Of a stretch of DNA of 64,000 bases, positions 1-8,628 are shown piece by piece. Location: positions 1 to 64,000 of the forward strand of contig JAFGSQ010000024.1 in the NCBI GenBank assembly GCA_016934535.1, given 5' to 3'. Numbering within the stretch: position 1 is the stretch's first letter; every line of letters starts with the position of its first letter. A program made the position numbers and the translations under genes. The stretch comes from a candidate division WOR-3 bacterium (GTDB lineage Bacteria; SDB-A). Below the pieces are notes generated by a model. The model worked only from the letters and a program-made list of their open reading frames with translations, did no database searches and was not told the DNA's origin.

Positions 1-1
1 A

Positions 2-1333
2 ATCGCTCCGACGATAAAAAACAACATTATTACAGACTGCTCGTACGGTATCCATTTTCAGAATACCGGAAACACCATAGCTCCCAACCTTGATTTCAAT
101 GACGTCTGGAACTGCGGGCAGAATTACATAAATATCTCGGATTCAGGCGAAAATTCAATAAGTGAAAACCCGATGTTTACGGATCATTTGGCTGTTTATT
201 GCGGATCGCCATGCATAGACAGAGGGAATCCGATTTACTTTTTCAATGATCCCGACGGCACGAGAAACGACATAGGCGCCACACCAGTTTTTCAGGTTCT
301 CGGTTACGACGACATCCAAACCACTATAAATGATTTACACGATTATAATGTCATTGCTCTTCATTCAGGAACTTATAGTTTAAGCGAACCTCTTGATTTT
401 CAAGGAAAAGACATTATTTTGATGTCTCATGATTATTTTTCGAGAGCCACAATTACGACATACAACGACACACTTGATTTGTTCGTTTTCGATGAATCCG
501 AAACCGAATCGGCTGAGTTGAGAAACCTTATTCTTGAAGGCGGAAGGATTGCCGTTTGGTGTAAAAACTCTTCTCCCACAATAAGAGGAAACTTGATAAT
601 TAGTCAAAATGTACAGAACTGGGCTGCGATTGCTCTCTCAGGTATGAATTGGGCAAGTTCAGGAAATTCTCCGGCAAGGATAATAAACAACACAATTGCC
701 AATTCTGCAAACGGAGGCATCTCGTCATTTTCAACATCCGCCCCGGAAATAAGAAACAATATAATCATCAACTGTACGTACGGAATTCATAAGCAAAGCC
801 CTTTTTTGCCGCTTGTCAACGACTACAACGACGTCTGGAGCTGCACTAACAATTATATTAACTGCTTGGTCGGATCAAATTCGATATCTTGTGATCCGGA
901 TCTCAATGAAGATTTCCTTCTTAACGCTAATTCTCCATGCATTGACAGCGGTGATCCTGACACTGTATACAACGATCCAGACGGATCCCGAAACGATATG
1001 GGCTGGTTTCCTTACTGTCAATTATCATATGACCAATATGCATGTAGTGAATCGGATCATTCCCCTGTATTGTGGTTTAATTGTTCCAGTGTTTCCGAAG
1101 GATTTTCAATCTCTTTCCATCTGTCGTATCCATCAGATGTCAAAATTGATATCTACAGCGTTGATGGAAGACTTGTAATAAATTTTATGGAAGATTATCT
1201 GAATCAGGGAACACACGTTATCAATTGGAACGGAAAAAATATTTCCGATCAGATCGTGTCCAACGGTGTTTACTTTTTCACTTTCAGAACAGGCGAAATC
1301 ATAAAATCCTTCAAATCTGTTGTTATAAGGTAA
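2..1333 (+). CDS. Secreted right-handed beta-helix protein with C-terminal sorting tail, 5' end outside window
   Basis: The reading frame is open from base 2 with no stop, so the true start lies left of the window and only the last 443 residues are seen. The visible part contains two copies of one unit. Each has a run of short beta-helix-like strands (x-I-x-N-N-I-I), then an N-D-V-W segment, then S-P-C-I-D and D-P-D-G-x-R-N-D-x-G. This pattern is typical of extracellular parallel beta-helix proteins. The last ~85 residues form an Ig-like domain closing with SNGVYFFTF and a basic end, resembling type IX secretion type-A sorting domains. Inference: exported and surface-attached or released; substrate unknown. 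The next gene downstream is another protein of the same secretion class. Confidence 0.75.
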   Translation: MAPTIKNNIITDCSYGIHFQNTGNTIAPNLDFNDVWNCGQNYINISDSGENSISENPMFTDHLAVYCGSPCIDRGNPIYFFNDPDGTRNDIGATPVFQVLGYDDIQTTINDLHDYNVIALHSGTYSLSEPLDFQGKDIILMSHDYFSRATITTYNDTLDLFVFDESETESAELRNLILEGGRIAVWCKNSSPTIRGNLIISQNVQNWAAIALSGMNWASSGNSPARIINNTIANSANGGISSFSTSAPEIRNNIIINCTYGIHKQSPFLPLVNDYNDVWSCTNNYINCLVGSNSISCDPDLNEDFLLNANSPCIDSGDPDTVYNDPDGSRNDMGWFPYCQLSYDQYACSESDHSPVLWFNCSSVSEGFSISFHLSYPSDVKIDIYSVDGRLVINFMEDYLNQGTHVINWNGKNISDQIVSNGVYFFTFRTGEIIKSFKSVVIR

Positions 1334-1388
1334 AAGCATGTTGCAAATTTGTATTTAAGTTATACAATATTAACAAAAGGAGGCGGTT

Positions 1389-2690
1389 ATGTTTGGTACA
1401 ATTCTGAGTTTTTTAATGTCGCTAGTCTCAACTCCTGAAGGCGCATTTACTTTGACAGGTCAATACGACACCCCTGGCTGGTCTCGTGATGTATTTGTTA
1501 GAGATAATTACGCCTACGTCGCTGACTATGATATGGGTTTGAGAATTATTGACGTTTCAAATCCCTCCAATCCCCAGGAAATCGGATTTTGCTCGACACC
1601 CGGATATGCATTCGGTGTTTTTGTAAAAGACAACTACGCTTATATTTCCTGCGATGTATATGATTATTTCTGTATTGTCGATATTTCGAATCCTTCAAAT
1701 CCCGTCATCACCAGCTACACTCAAATATTCGGCTCGGGATACAATGTTTTCGTATCAGGAAATTACGCTTATCTTGCCGTCGGTGATTACTTGGGCGGAT
1801 TGTACATATACAATGTTTCCAATCCGTATGAGCCTGCAATGACAGGATATTATTGGACATATTCCTCAATTGGGGTTTATGTTGTTGACAATATTGCTTT
1901 GCTTGCGGCCGGTTACCTTTTCACAATCGATGTAACAAATCCCAACAATCCGGTGCCGTTAGACAGTTATTATGACAATTACAACGAATACGCATACGAC
2001 GTCTGTTGTGAAGGCAATTACGCATATTGCACCTTTGATTACGGCAATAAAACAAGTGAAGAAAATGACGCTTTGTTTTATTCAAAACTTCCAAAGTCAA
2101 ATAATTCCGAATGTCTTGTTTCAAACGGCGGATTGAGGATTATTGATATAGCAGATCCTGCGAATATCCAACTTGCTGGCTACGTCAATACTTCCATGGA
2201 CGCTTTTGGAGTATCCGTCAATGACGGGTATGCTTTTACCACGGGCTGGATAAACGGGGGAATACAGGCTGTAAATGTAATAAATCCTCTCAATCCTTTT
2301 CTTGCGGGATCATACAACACTCAGGGTGAAGCGAGAGATGTTTTCTGTTATGATAATTATATATTTCTTGCCGACGGTCAAAGCGGTTTGAAAATATTCC
2401 AGTATTCGGCGCTTGGAGTTGAAGAACAACCTGACAACAATGTACATAACAACAGTCTGACTATTACACAAAACCAAAACCGAGAAGTAACTTTTAATTA
2501 TTTTCTCGAAGGACCTGCCCAAATTGAATTAAAGATAATTGACGTTTCAGGAAGAATTGTTTTTGAGTCCTCAGCAGGATTTCATGGCGGGAATCAACAA
2601 TTCACATTCCGTGCTGAAAAAGCGGGCACATATTTTTTGATTTTCAAGAATTCAGAAAATATTTTAAACAAAAGCTTTATTGTTTTATGA
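1389..2690 (+). CDS. Secreted LVIVD-repeat beta-propeller protein with C-terminal sorting tail
   Basis: A 433-residue protein with an AAAGGAGG ribosome-binding site at 1376-1383 before the ATG. A short hydrophobic N-terminus is followed by about seven repeats of the form D-V-F-V-x-x-N-Y-A-Y-(V/I)-...-G-L-x-I-(I/V)-D-V-S-N-P-x-N-P. This is the LVIVD repeat, which folds as propeller blades and is common in bacterial surface proteins. The fifth blade carries an insertion of about 30 polar residues. The final ~80 residues are an Ig-like domain ending in AGTYFLIFK and NKSFIVL, again like a type IX secretion tail. The role is unknown; LVIVD propellers are usually extracellular binding scaffolds. 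It stands 55 bases after the beta-helix gene and may share its transcript. Confidence 0.8.
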   Translation: MFGTILSFLMSLVSTPEGAFTLTGQYDTPGWSRDVFVRDNYAYVADYDMGLRIIDVSNPSNPQEIGFCSTPGYAFGVFVKDNYAYISCDVYDYFCIVDISNPSNPVITSYTQIFGSGYNVFVSGNYAYLAVGDYLGGLYIYNVSNPYEPAMTGYYWTYSSIGVYVVDNIALLAAGYLFTIDVTNPNNPVPLDSYYDNYNEYAYDVCCEGNYAYCTFDYGNKTSEENDALFYSKLPKSNNSECLVSNGGLRIIDIADPANIQLAGYVNTSMDAFGVSVNDGYAFTTGWINGGIQAVNVINPLNPFLAGSYNTQGEARDVFCYDNYIFLADGQSGLKIFQYSALGVEEQPDNNVHNNSLTITQNQNREVTFNYFLEGPAQIELKIIDVSGRIVFESSAGFHGGNQQFTFRAEKAGTYFLIFKNSENILNKSFIVL

Positions 2691-2722
2691 TTTGAATTTA
2701 CTGACGCTTATGGGCGTTGCTC

Positions 2723-4066
2723 TTAAACATTGAAGATTTTTTTTAACTGTTCAATGTCCGTAAATTCAGCGTTTTGACTTTTAAGTAAATCAAGGATTTC
2801 AGTGTATTTCTCGAGCCCTTTTTCAAATCCCCCTTCCTCGCAATTAATGTTGTGCCAAAGAAGAGTGAAAAGCCCTCCCGTGAATTTGATGTGACCAATG
2901 ATCTCGTTCACAAGATCTTTTTCGCTGGAAACTTTGTTTCCTATGTATTTCGTGTAAGTCCTATCCATGAAATTCAACGGAAAAGCCGTGATTTTCAAAC
3001 TTTCTCCTTCTGTCAAAGGATGAAAAGGAACGGTTATACCGCCCCTGAATCTGCACGAATCGAAAAATCCCATAGAAAAATCGTTCTCAATTCCGGCTTT
3101 TTCCGAACTTATCCAGCTTTCAGGAAATACCATGTTAATGTAATGCTGTCTGTTGGAAGTCACTTTTTCACCCAAAAACTTTTCAAGCAACATTTTCTCT
3201 TCCATCATTTTATTGGGATCTTTGTTTGCGTAAAAAGAAGTGTGAAGTGCTAAAGAATTTCCTGATTTTTTCAAACGCTCGAAAAGCCACCCCGTTTTTT
3301 CGACAAAAACTGTTCCGCTTTTCTTAAAAACAGCTTTCAAAAAATTACCACTGTCGGTTAGAAAGAAATAAACTGATCTCGCGTCTTTTTCAGCTTCAGC
3401 TTTTTCAAAATCGCCGATGCAATTTAAATAGGGATTAGACCTGCCAAAAACCCTCAGAAAAGTTCTCATTGAGAAAACAATTTTAAGTTTTAATAAAAGC
3501 TGGAAGCTTCTCGCCAGCAAAAACAATCTCCAGGACGACAAATAGTCAATGTCGTGAGTCAATAATACATAAAATTTATCTTCACTGTTAAAAATAAATT
3601 TTTCGGTTTTCAAATATCCGTATGCAGATTTCAATATTTTTGCATAGTAATTTACGCTGGGAATACTCAAATCTTCATACAAAACATTTTCTCGGCTTAT
3701 CACGCGTCCGTATTTATCCAAAGGGCTTTCTTCTTCATATTCGAGAGAAATAAGATACTGCGAGGATCGGACAGGGTCAAAGCGCAAAGCAATAGAATTC
3801 AATTCTTTCGAATAATAAGCCGCCGCCGATCCGTCTTCAAAAAACAGCATGATCTCGCCTTCAAAATCGGTTTCCGATGTGAAATAAACCGGTATCTTTT
3901 TTTCATCGATCACTATGACTTTTCTTTTTTTTTCAGTTGATAATATTACTATTTTGTTCTTCTTGTAACTGTCAGACCATTCGATCGATGACGCATATTG
4001 CGTTTCAGCAGGTAAAACCGAATCGAACAGTTTCAATATCTGATCTTGTGATTTTATAAGGTCCAT
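2723..4066 (-). CDS. Polysaccharide deacetylase-like protein (NodB-type fold)
   Basis: A 447-residue protein without a signal peptide. Residues ~165-180 contain LLTHDIDYL, the metal-binding Asp/His strand of NodB-type carbohydrate esterases. A-L-H-T-S and S-N-R-Q-H-Y segments follow and probably complete the active site. The first ~140 residues form a separate N-terminal domain of the sort found in long bacterial deacetylase-family proteins. It is the last gene of a five-gene minus-strand run (ACP, SDR, AMP ligase, GNAT, deacetylase), 11 bases after the GNAT gene. Inference: it removes N-acetyl from a surface-glycan sugar, exposing an amine that the upstream acyl-transfer genes could re-acylate. 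Substrate and activity are not provable from sequence. Confidence 0.7.
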   Translation of the reverse strand: MDLIKSQDQILKLFDSVLPAETQYASSIEWSDSYKKNKIVILSTEKKRKVIVIDEKKIPVYFTSETDFEGEIMLFFEDGSAAAYYSKELNSIALRFDPVRSSQYLISLEYEEESPLDKYGRVISRENVLYEDLSIPSVNYYAKILKSAYGYLKTEKFIFNSEDKFYVLLTHDIDYLSSWRLFLLARSFQLLLKLKIVFSMRTFLRVFGRSNPYLNCIGDFEKAEAEKDARSVYFFLTDSGNFLKAVFKKSGTVFVEKTGWLFERLKKSGNSLALHTSFYANKDPNKMMEEKMLLEKFLGEKVTSNRQHYINMVFPESWISSEKAGIENDFSMGFFDSCRFRGGITVPFHPLTEGESLKITAFPLNFMDRTYTKYIGNKVSSEKDLVNEIIGHIKFTGGLFTLLWHNINCEEGGFEKGLEKYTEILDLLKSQNAEFTDIEQLKKIFNV

Positions 4067-4077
4067 GTCACCTCTTT

Positions 4078-5154
4078 TTATAGGGAAAGAAAAAATGAGT
4101 TGAAATCAATGTTTTTACTCCGTATGAAATCAGAATCTTTGCTTTTTATGTATATGTCAAAATTCATTTTTTTTCCAGGAAATAAATATCTTTTTAAACA
4201 TGACATGACCTTGTTTTTTTGACTTTTATAATAAGGCATGGAAAATTCAGGAAACACGACACATGATACTTTTTTTTTCTTGGCAAGGTATAAAATATAC
4301 TCGAATATACCTGAATACAGATTCAAATCCGCAACGTTCCAATATACTATCCAAATTGAGTTTTCCGGCTTTGTGCTTTTCCAAAGAATTATCCTTTTTT
4401 TGTTGTCCTCAAATTCGAGATTAATCAATCTTCCTGATTTAAAAAACCAGGAAACTGTTTTTGGATCAAGAGATATTCCCCACTGATTTTCAGTATATTC
4501 TTTTGTATACAATGCTTCTTCCGGTTCGTTTTCACTGTAACGAATATTTCCTGTTGAAACATTTGTAATAGAATTTTTCCAACTGTTCAATTTGTCAGAC
4601 ATTATGTTCAAAGCGAATAAAATCTTTATCGATATTTTTTGAAACGCGTTTTCAGCTGTTTCTTCCATGCTTTTATGTGAGATAATATTAAGGTACATTT
4701 TTTCCGACATGGAAATCTTTTTAAATCCGGACAATTTATTTATTAAACAAACACCGGGGTTCATGCTGATCGCATGAATTGGATCCACACCGTCTATCAT
4801 TGCCGCATTGTATAAACTCATAACCATACCTGAAAGAAGCGGCGTATCTTTACTCCCGTCGAAAACTGCTGATTTTCTGTATTTTTGATCGAGAATCATG
4901 GCTTCCGATTTGCCGGATTTCATTTCTCTTCCATCTTTTATTATTTTCACGGGAATTACAGAGCAATGACCGATAATTTTTTTTCCATCGTAAGCGAATG
5001 AGTGGTATGAATAACCGTAAGGATTTTTATTGAATTTATTCAAGCAGTAATCAAAATCAGCAAACCGTGAATCGAATTTCCCGTACAGATCCGAAACAGT
5101 TTTGATTATTTCTTCACTCAATGGTCCTTTGACAGCTTCTACAGATAGACTCAT
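4078..5154 (-). CDS. GNAT-fold acyltransferase
   Basis: A 358-residue soluble protein, larger than a simple GNAT. The N-terminal third has the layout of an N-acyltransferase: S-F-A-Y-D-G-K-K-I-I-G-H-C-S-V-I-P as the central strands, then G-K-S-E-A-M-I-L-D with the following K-Y-R-K at the acyl-CoA/ACP-binding position. The C-terminal part probably holds a second, degenerate GNAT-like half. Its start overlaps the stop of the AMP ligase by 4 bases (ATGA), so the two are translationally coupled. Inference: it transfers the acyl group activated by its neighbours onto a sugar amine or similar acceptor. FemAB-like or lipid-linked acceptors cannot be excluded. Confidence 0.6.
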   Translation of the reverse strand: MSLSVEAVKGPLSEEIIKTVSDLYGKFDSRFADFDYCLNKFNKNPYGYSYHSFAYDGKKIIGHCSVIPVKIIKDGREMKSGKSEAMILDQKYRKSAVFDGSKDTPLLSGMVMSLYNAAMIDGVDPIHAISMNPGVCLINKLSGFKKISMSEKMYLNIISHKSMEETAENAFQKISIKILFALNIMSDKLNSWKNSITNVSTGNIRYSENEPEEALYTKEYTENQWGISLDPKTVSWFFKSGRLINLEFEDNKKRIILWKSTKPENSIWIVYWNVADLNLYSGIFEYILYLAKKKKVSCVVFPEFSMPYYKSQKNKVMSCLKRYLFPGKKMNFDIYIKSKDSDFIRSKNIDFNSFFLSL

Positions 5155-6509
5155 GTATCCTTTTTATTTCTTGTTTTTTTTATTACAGAGGATTGCCCGT
5201 AAGATTCCATGAAATTCACCTCAACCGGTATTTTATATTCTTCGAGTTTTTTTCTGCAGTGAGCACGGATTCTTTTTTTAATTTCATTTTTTGTTATTTC
5301 TGATGTAATTAAAACATCGGCAGCGACAATTTTTCCAAGAATCGGATTGTTTTTACCATAAACCACAACTTCGGAAATTTCAGGCATTTCGTAAATGACG
5401 TTTTCAACCTCTAGAGGCAGGACTTTTTCTCCACCGACATTAATCACATCGGATTCCCTGCCCAGGATTTTAAAATACTCTCCGTCAACTTCTACTAAAT
5501 CCCCTGTTGGATAAAATCCTTCTTCGTCAAACGGATTTTCTTCGTTCAAATATCCAATCATTGATGATTCGGTCTTAATGTACAATTTCGAATCAATTAT
5601 TTTTGTTTTCAAAGATCCGTCATTCATTTTTATCCACTTTGAGTCCTTGCTCCTGTTTTTTGTCCTGAAAGAACCCGTCTCAGTCAAACCATATTTCTGG
5701 ATTATCTTTACATGAGGAAATTGCTCATTGAGTTTCATCAAAACGGAATCCATTATGGGTTCAGCTCCGTAAGTAATTATTTTTAGAGAAGATAAATCGT
5801 GTTTTTGATACTCTTTGGACAACAATAAAAGATTTAAAAAAGATGGGGTTGTCGGAAGCAGTTCGATTCCGTACTTTTCAATTGCTCGGCATACCGAATA
5901 CGGATCTCTGTTACGAACAGTAACTACCGTTCCTCCGTTAAGAAGAACATCAAAAAGGGTGTCGAGACCTCCGATATGATCAAAAAACATAAAAGGTATT
6001 GTTCGGAGAGAGGCGTGAACCGTGTTTTGAAATTTTCGCAGGAGTCTTGTCAAATCGTGTAAAACTCCCTTGCTCTTCCCCGTAGTCCCCGAAGTGAATA
6101 ATACAATCCCGGGTCTGATTTGCTTCGAAAAATCTATTATCATTCTGTTTTTGGGATTTCTGCCAGTGTCTGTAAAATTCAATTCTCCGTTCTCGAGAAT
6201 CACTGCCTCGCGTGAGACATCCGCTTCCTCGAAAAACTCACGTTTTCTCTGCGGGGAATTTGCCACGGGAACAATGATGTTGCTGTTTTTTATAAGCGCC
6301 ATCAACAGCGAAATCGATCCCATGCTGAAATCAGTTGCCAGGCCGACTGTTTCGCCGCCAGTTATTCCCTGGGATAAAATACTGCTGTATAACATTCCTA
6401 TTTTGTCTATTAATTCGCCGTACGTTGCTGCTTTATTCTCTTGAATAACAGCTTCTTTGGCCGTATCAATACCTTTGAGTCTTTCAAATAGCCAGGAAAG
6501 TTCATGCAT
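5151..6509 (-). CDS. AMP-forming acyl ligase of the ANL superfamily
   Basis: A 452-residue protein with most ANL motifs in order: the A3 phosphate loop TSGTTGKSKGV, A5 YGLTETGSF, A7 YPTGDL, and the hinge/A8 region GRESDVINVGGEKV. It is shorter than a typical acyl-CoA synthetase (500-550 residues), closer to stand-alone acyl-ACP loading enzymes. The C-terminal A10 region, which normally reads P-x-x-x-x-G-K, here reads ESYGQSSVIKKTR; the adenylation lysine seems replaced by Ser, although two Lys follow. It lies 6 bases after the SDR stop and overlaps the GNAT start. Inference: it activates a carboxylic acid and loads it onto the ACP encoded two genes upstream. Substrate unknown. Confidence 0.8.
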   Translation of the reverse strand: MHELSWLFERLKGIDTAKEAVIQENKAATYGELIDKIGMLYSSILSQGITGGETVGLATDFSMGSISLLMALIKNSNIIVPVANSPQRKREFFEEADVSREAVILENGELNFTDTGRNPKNRMIIDFSKQIRPGIVLFTSGTTGKSKGVLHDLTRLLRKFQNTVHASLRTIPFMFFDHIGGLDTLFDVLLNGGTVVTVRNRDPYSVCRAIEKYGIELLPTTPSFLNLLLLSKEYQKHDLSSLKIITYGAEPIMDSVLMKLNEQFPHVKIIQKYGLTETGSFRTKNRSKDSKWIKMNDGSLKTKIIDSKLYIKTESSMIGYLNEENPFDEEGFYPTGDLVEVDGEYFKILGRESDVINVGGEKVLPLEVENVIYEMPEISEVVVYGKNNPILGKIVAADVLITSEITKNEIKKRIRAHCRKKLEEYKIPVEVNFMESYGQSSVIKKTRNKKDT

Positions 6510-6515
6510 TAAAAA

Positions 6516-7214
6516 CTACCTGACACCGCCGAGATATATGACCTGACCTGTTATAAAATCGCTTTCAGGTCTTATAAAAAAATCTATGACATTTGATATA
6601 TCTTTGAATTCTCCCAATCTTTGGATAGTTTGACGTCCGATCAAAGAATCCATTTTTGATTTTGGAACATTTTTAATCAAATCGGTATAAACAGGTGTCG
6701 GACCAACTGCGTTGCATGTGATGTTGAAAGGAGCGAGCTCTTTTGCCATGATTTCAGTCATGCTTTCGACAGAGCTTTTAGAAGAGGCGTAAGCCATTTC
6801 ACCTTCAAGTCTTAAAGGAGTAGCCACGGTCGCGAAATTTATTATCCTCCCGTATTTCTTTCTCATCATTATTTTTGAGCTTTCTCTCGCAAAAACAAAC
6901 GTCCCCAAAACATTTGTTCTGTATATTTTTTCCATGGAAGCAAGAGGTGTCATAATGAAATGATTCATGGAAGCGATGCCGGCATTGTTTATCAAAACGT
7001 CTATTCCGCCGCTGTCTTTGCTGACCGCCCTTATCATTTTTACAACCGCGCCTTCATCTGATACATCAAGATTGAAATGACTGTATCTTCCGTGTTTTAA
7101 ATCGGATTCTCCACGGCTGCACCCTGCAACGGTTTTCCCTTTTTCAAGATAATATTCGGCAAGATATCTGCCTATCCCTTTGCTGGTGCCCGTTATAACG
7201 AATACATTATTCAT
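6516..7214 (-). CDS. Short-chain dehydrogenase/reductase, FabG-like
   Basis: A 232-residue protein, the classic SDR length. It has the NAD(P) motif TGTSKGIG at the N-terminus, NNAG in the central strand, and the Y-A-S-S-K catalytic Tyr/Lys pair. The residue 13 before the Tyr, usually the catalytic Ser, is Thr. The C-terminal F-I-T-G-Q-V-I-Y-L-G-G is typical of 3-oxoacyl-ACP reductases. Its start overlaps the end of the ACP gene by 8 bases. Inference: it reduces a 3-oxoacyl or sugar-keto intermediate while it is carried on the ACP or before transfer. With its neighbours it points to a small acyl-modification pathway rather than general fatty-acid synthesis, since no ketosynthase is present. 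Confidence 0.8.
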   Translation of the reverse strand: MNNVFVITGTSKGIGRYLAEYYLEKGKTVAGCSRGESDLKHGRYSHFNLDVSDEGAVVKMIRAVSKDSGGIDVLINNAGIASMNHFIMTPLASMEKIYRTNVLGTFVFARESSKIMMRKKYGRIINFATVATPLRLEGEMAYASSKSSVESMTEIMAKELAPFNITCNAVGPTPVYTDLIKNVPKSKMDSLIGRQTIQRLGEFKDISNVIDFFIRPESDFITGQVIYLGGVR

Positions 7215-7512
7215 CGTGTTTGCTGTTCATCAACTTAAACACATAATCAGTCAAAGCGGCTATCGTTCTGAACGGTGAAGATCTCTGGCTCATGGCTCTT
7301 TCATCCGCAATTACAATTTCTTTTTTATATTCGTCCGATATTTTTTGCTCGACAGATGTCAAAATATTGACGAGCCCCAATGAATCGACGATTCCGTTTT
7401 CTCCATATAGAATTGTGTCATCGCCAGGATTTTTCCTGGTTTTTATGTTCATCTCTTCAGTCGTTTCAACGACAGAATGAATAATTATGGATTTAATACT
7501 TTCGATATCCAC
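7207..7512 (-). CDS. Acyl carrier protein-like protein
   Basis: A 101-residue protein starting at GTG with GGGAG just upstream. The key element is D-S-L-G around residue 44 in helix two, the site where 4'-phosphopantetheine is attached to Ser. The surrounding GIVDSLGLVNIL and the acidic helix match carrier proteins. It is the first gene of the minus-strand cassette and probably carries the acyl group that the AMP ligase activates, the SDR reduces and the GNAT transfers. It is longer than the primary ACP of fatty-acid synthesis (~78 residues), which supports a dedicated carrier. A clear TATAAT at 7543-7548 lies upstream. Confidence 0.8.
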   Translation of the reverse strand: MDIESIKSIIIHSVVETTEEMNIKTRKNPGDDTILYGENGIVDSLGLVNILTSVEQKISDEYKKEIVIADERAMSQRSSPFRTIAALTDYVFKLMNSKHDE

Positions 7513-7542
7513 TCAAACTCCCTGTCAATAAAAATTTTGAAT

Positions 7543-7548
7543 ATTATA
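7543..7548 (-). promoter_or_regulatory. Probable -10 box for the ACP cassette
   Basis: Read on the minus strand this is a perfect TATAAT, 31 bases upstream of the GTG of the ACP gene. The -35 region at normal distance is weak (TTATAG). It lies in the 165-base divergent gap 7513-7677, the only obvious promoter space for the five-gene cassette. On the plus side of the gap, before the flippase-like gene at 7678, I see AT-rich sequence but no convincing promoter or ribosome-binding site. Confidence 0.45.
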
Positions 7549-7677
7549 GACACCAAACAAAATAACTATAAAACGTACTTCTCGGATTGTGCTGAATTTT
7601 TACCTATGATATATTATTGAACAATTTATGTCAACTTTTGGGACCATTGAGTAACGTTTTGGAATAATTCAATAATA

Positions 7678-8628
7678 ATGAAGAGTAAAATATTCAATGC
7701 ATTAATGCTTGCCCTGCTTTTGATTTCAATCGCTTTTTTAATTAAAAACATATATGGCAATTGGAATCAAATCAGAAACGTTTCATTTAAACCTAACTAT
7801 ACTCTTTTGACAGCCTCATTTTTACTTGAAATATTCATCCAGTTCTTCGGAGTTTTTCTGTGGCTGAGAATTGTCAGACTTTTTAAAGTCAATGTGTCGT
7901 ATAAAAAAGTGTTAAAAATCTGGTTTGTTTCATCTCTCGGCAGATATATTCCTGGAAAAATATGGCATTTCGCCGGAATGACATATTTTTTAACAAAGGA
8001 AGGCGTCAACACTGAAGTCTCTTTCACTTCATCATTTATTGTACAGATATATTCTATTCTAACAGGGGCGATAATCGGCGCTTTCACCTTGGTCTCAATT
8101 ACTAAAAATCTCAATCCCATAGCTTTGGGAATTTTCATAATTTTATGCTTCGTTCTTGGATTAATTGTTTCGAATAAAAAATTGATTAACTCATTTTTAT
8201 ATTTTATCGCCGAAAAAAGAAAACAGAAAAAACAAGAGATTGAATTCAGTTCCTTTTATCTGCCTTTATTCCTGCTTCTGTATGTTTTCTTTTGGTTTGT
8301 AAGAGGACTTAGTTTTTATCTGTTCATAAAATCTTTTACGATGCCGGAAGTGAATGCACGCGTGTTTTCCTGTGAGTTTTTAACGGCCACATCTGTATTT
8401 TCAGCAAGCTATATTTCAGGTCTCCTCTTTTTACTTTCTCCAGGCGGAGTAGGAATCAGAGAAGGCGTAATGTCATCGTTGTTGAATAAATGCATGGGAA
8501 TCTCTATTGGGATTTCATCAATGATAACTGTTTTTAACAGGATCATGCTTACCGTAACAGAATTGCTTTGTCTTTTTATCAGCCTGGCAATCAACTGGAG
8601 GAAAAGTGGGAAAACAATCAAAAAATGA
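7678..8628 (+). CDS. UPF0104/AglD-type membrane protein, flippase-like
   Basis: A 316-residue integral membrane protein with about eight hydrophobic segments. The family signature G-R-Y-I-P-G-K-I-W-H is at residues ~85-95. S-P-G-G-V-G-I-R-E-G, typical of the lysylphosphatidylglycerol-synthase transmembrane/UPF0104 family, is near the C-terminus. These proteins lack the MprF synthase domain and often sit with glycosyltransferases, where a role in moving lipid-linked intermediates is suspected but not general knowledge. It heads a plus-strand run: the next gene starts 23 bases before its stop. No Shine-Dalgarno motif precedes the ATG. Confidence 0.75.
   Translation: MKSKIFNALMLALLLISIAFLIKNIYGNWNQIRNVSFKPNYTLLTASFLLEIFIQFFGVFLWLRIVRLFKVNVSYKKVLKIWFVSSLGRYIPGKIWHFAGMTYFLTKEGVNTEVSFTSSFIVQIYSILTGAIIGAFTLVSITKNLNPIALGIFIILCFVLGLIVSNKKLINSFLYFIAEKRKQKKQEIEFSSFYLPLFLLLYVFFWFVRGLSFYLFIKSFTMPEVNARVFSCEFLTATSVFSASYISGLLFLLSPGGVGIREGVMSSLLNKCMGISIGISSMITVFNRIMLTVTELLCLFISLAINWRKSGKTIKK

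Noticed and set aside
2695-2722. Small inverted repeat between the LVIVD gene and the deacetylase gene as a terminator
   Set aside because: Only four to five pairs and no T-run, so not counted as a terminator.
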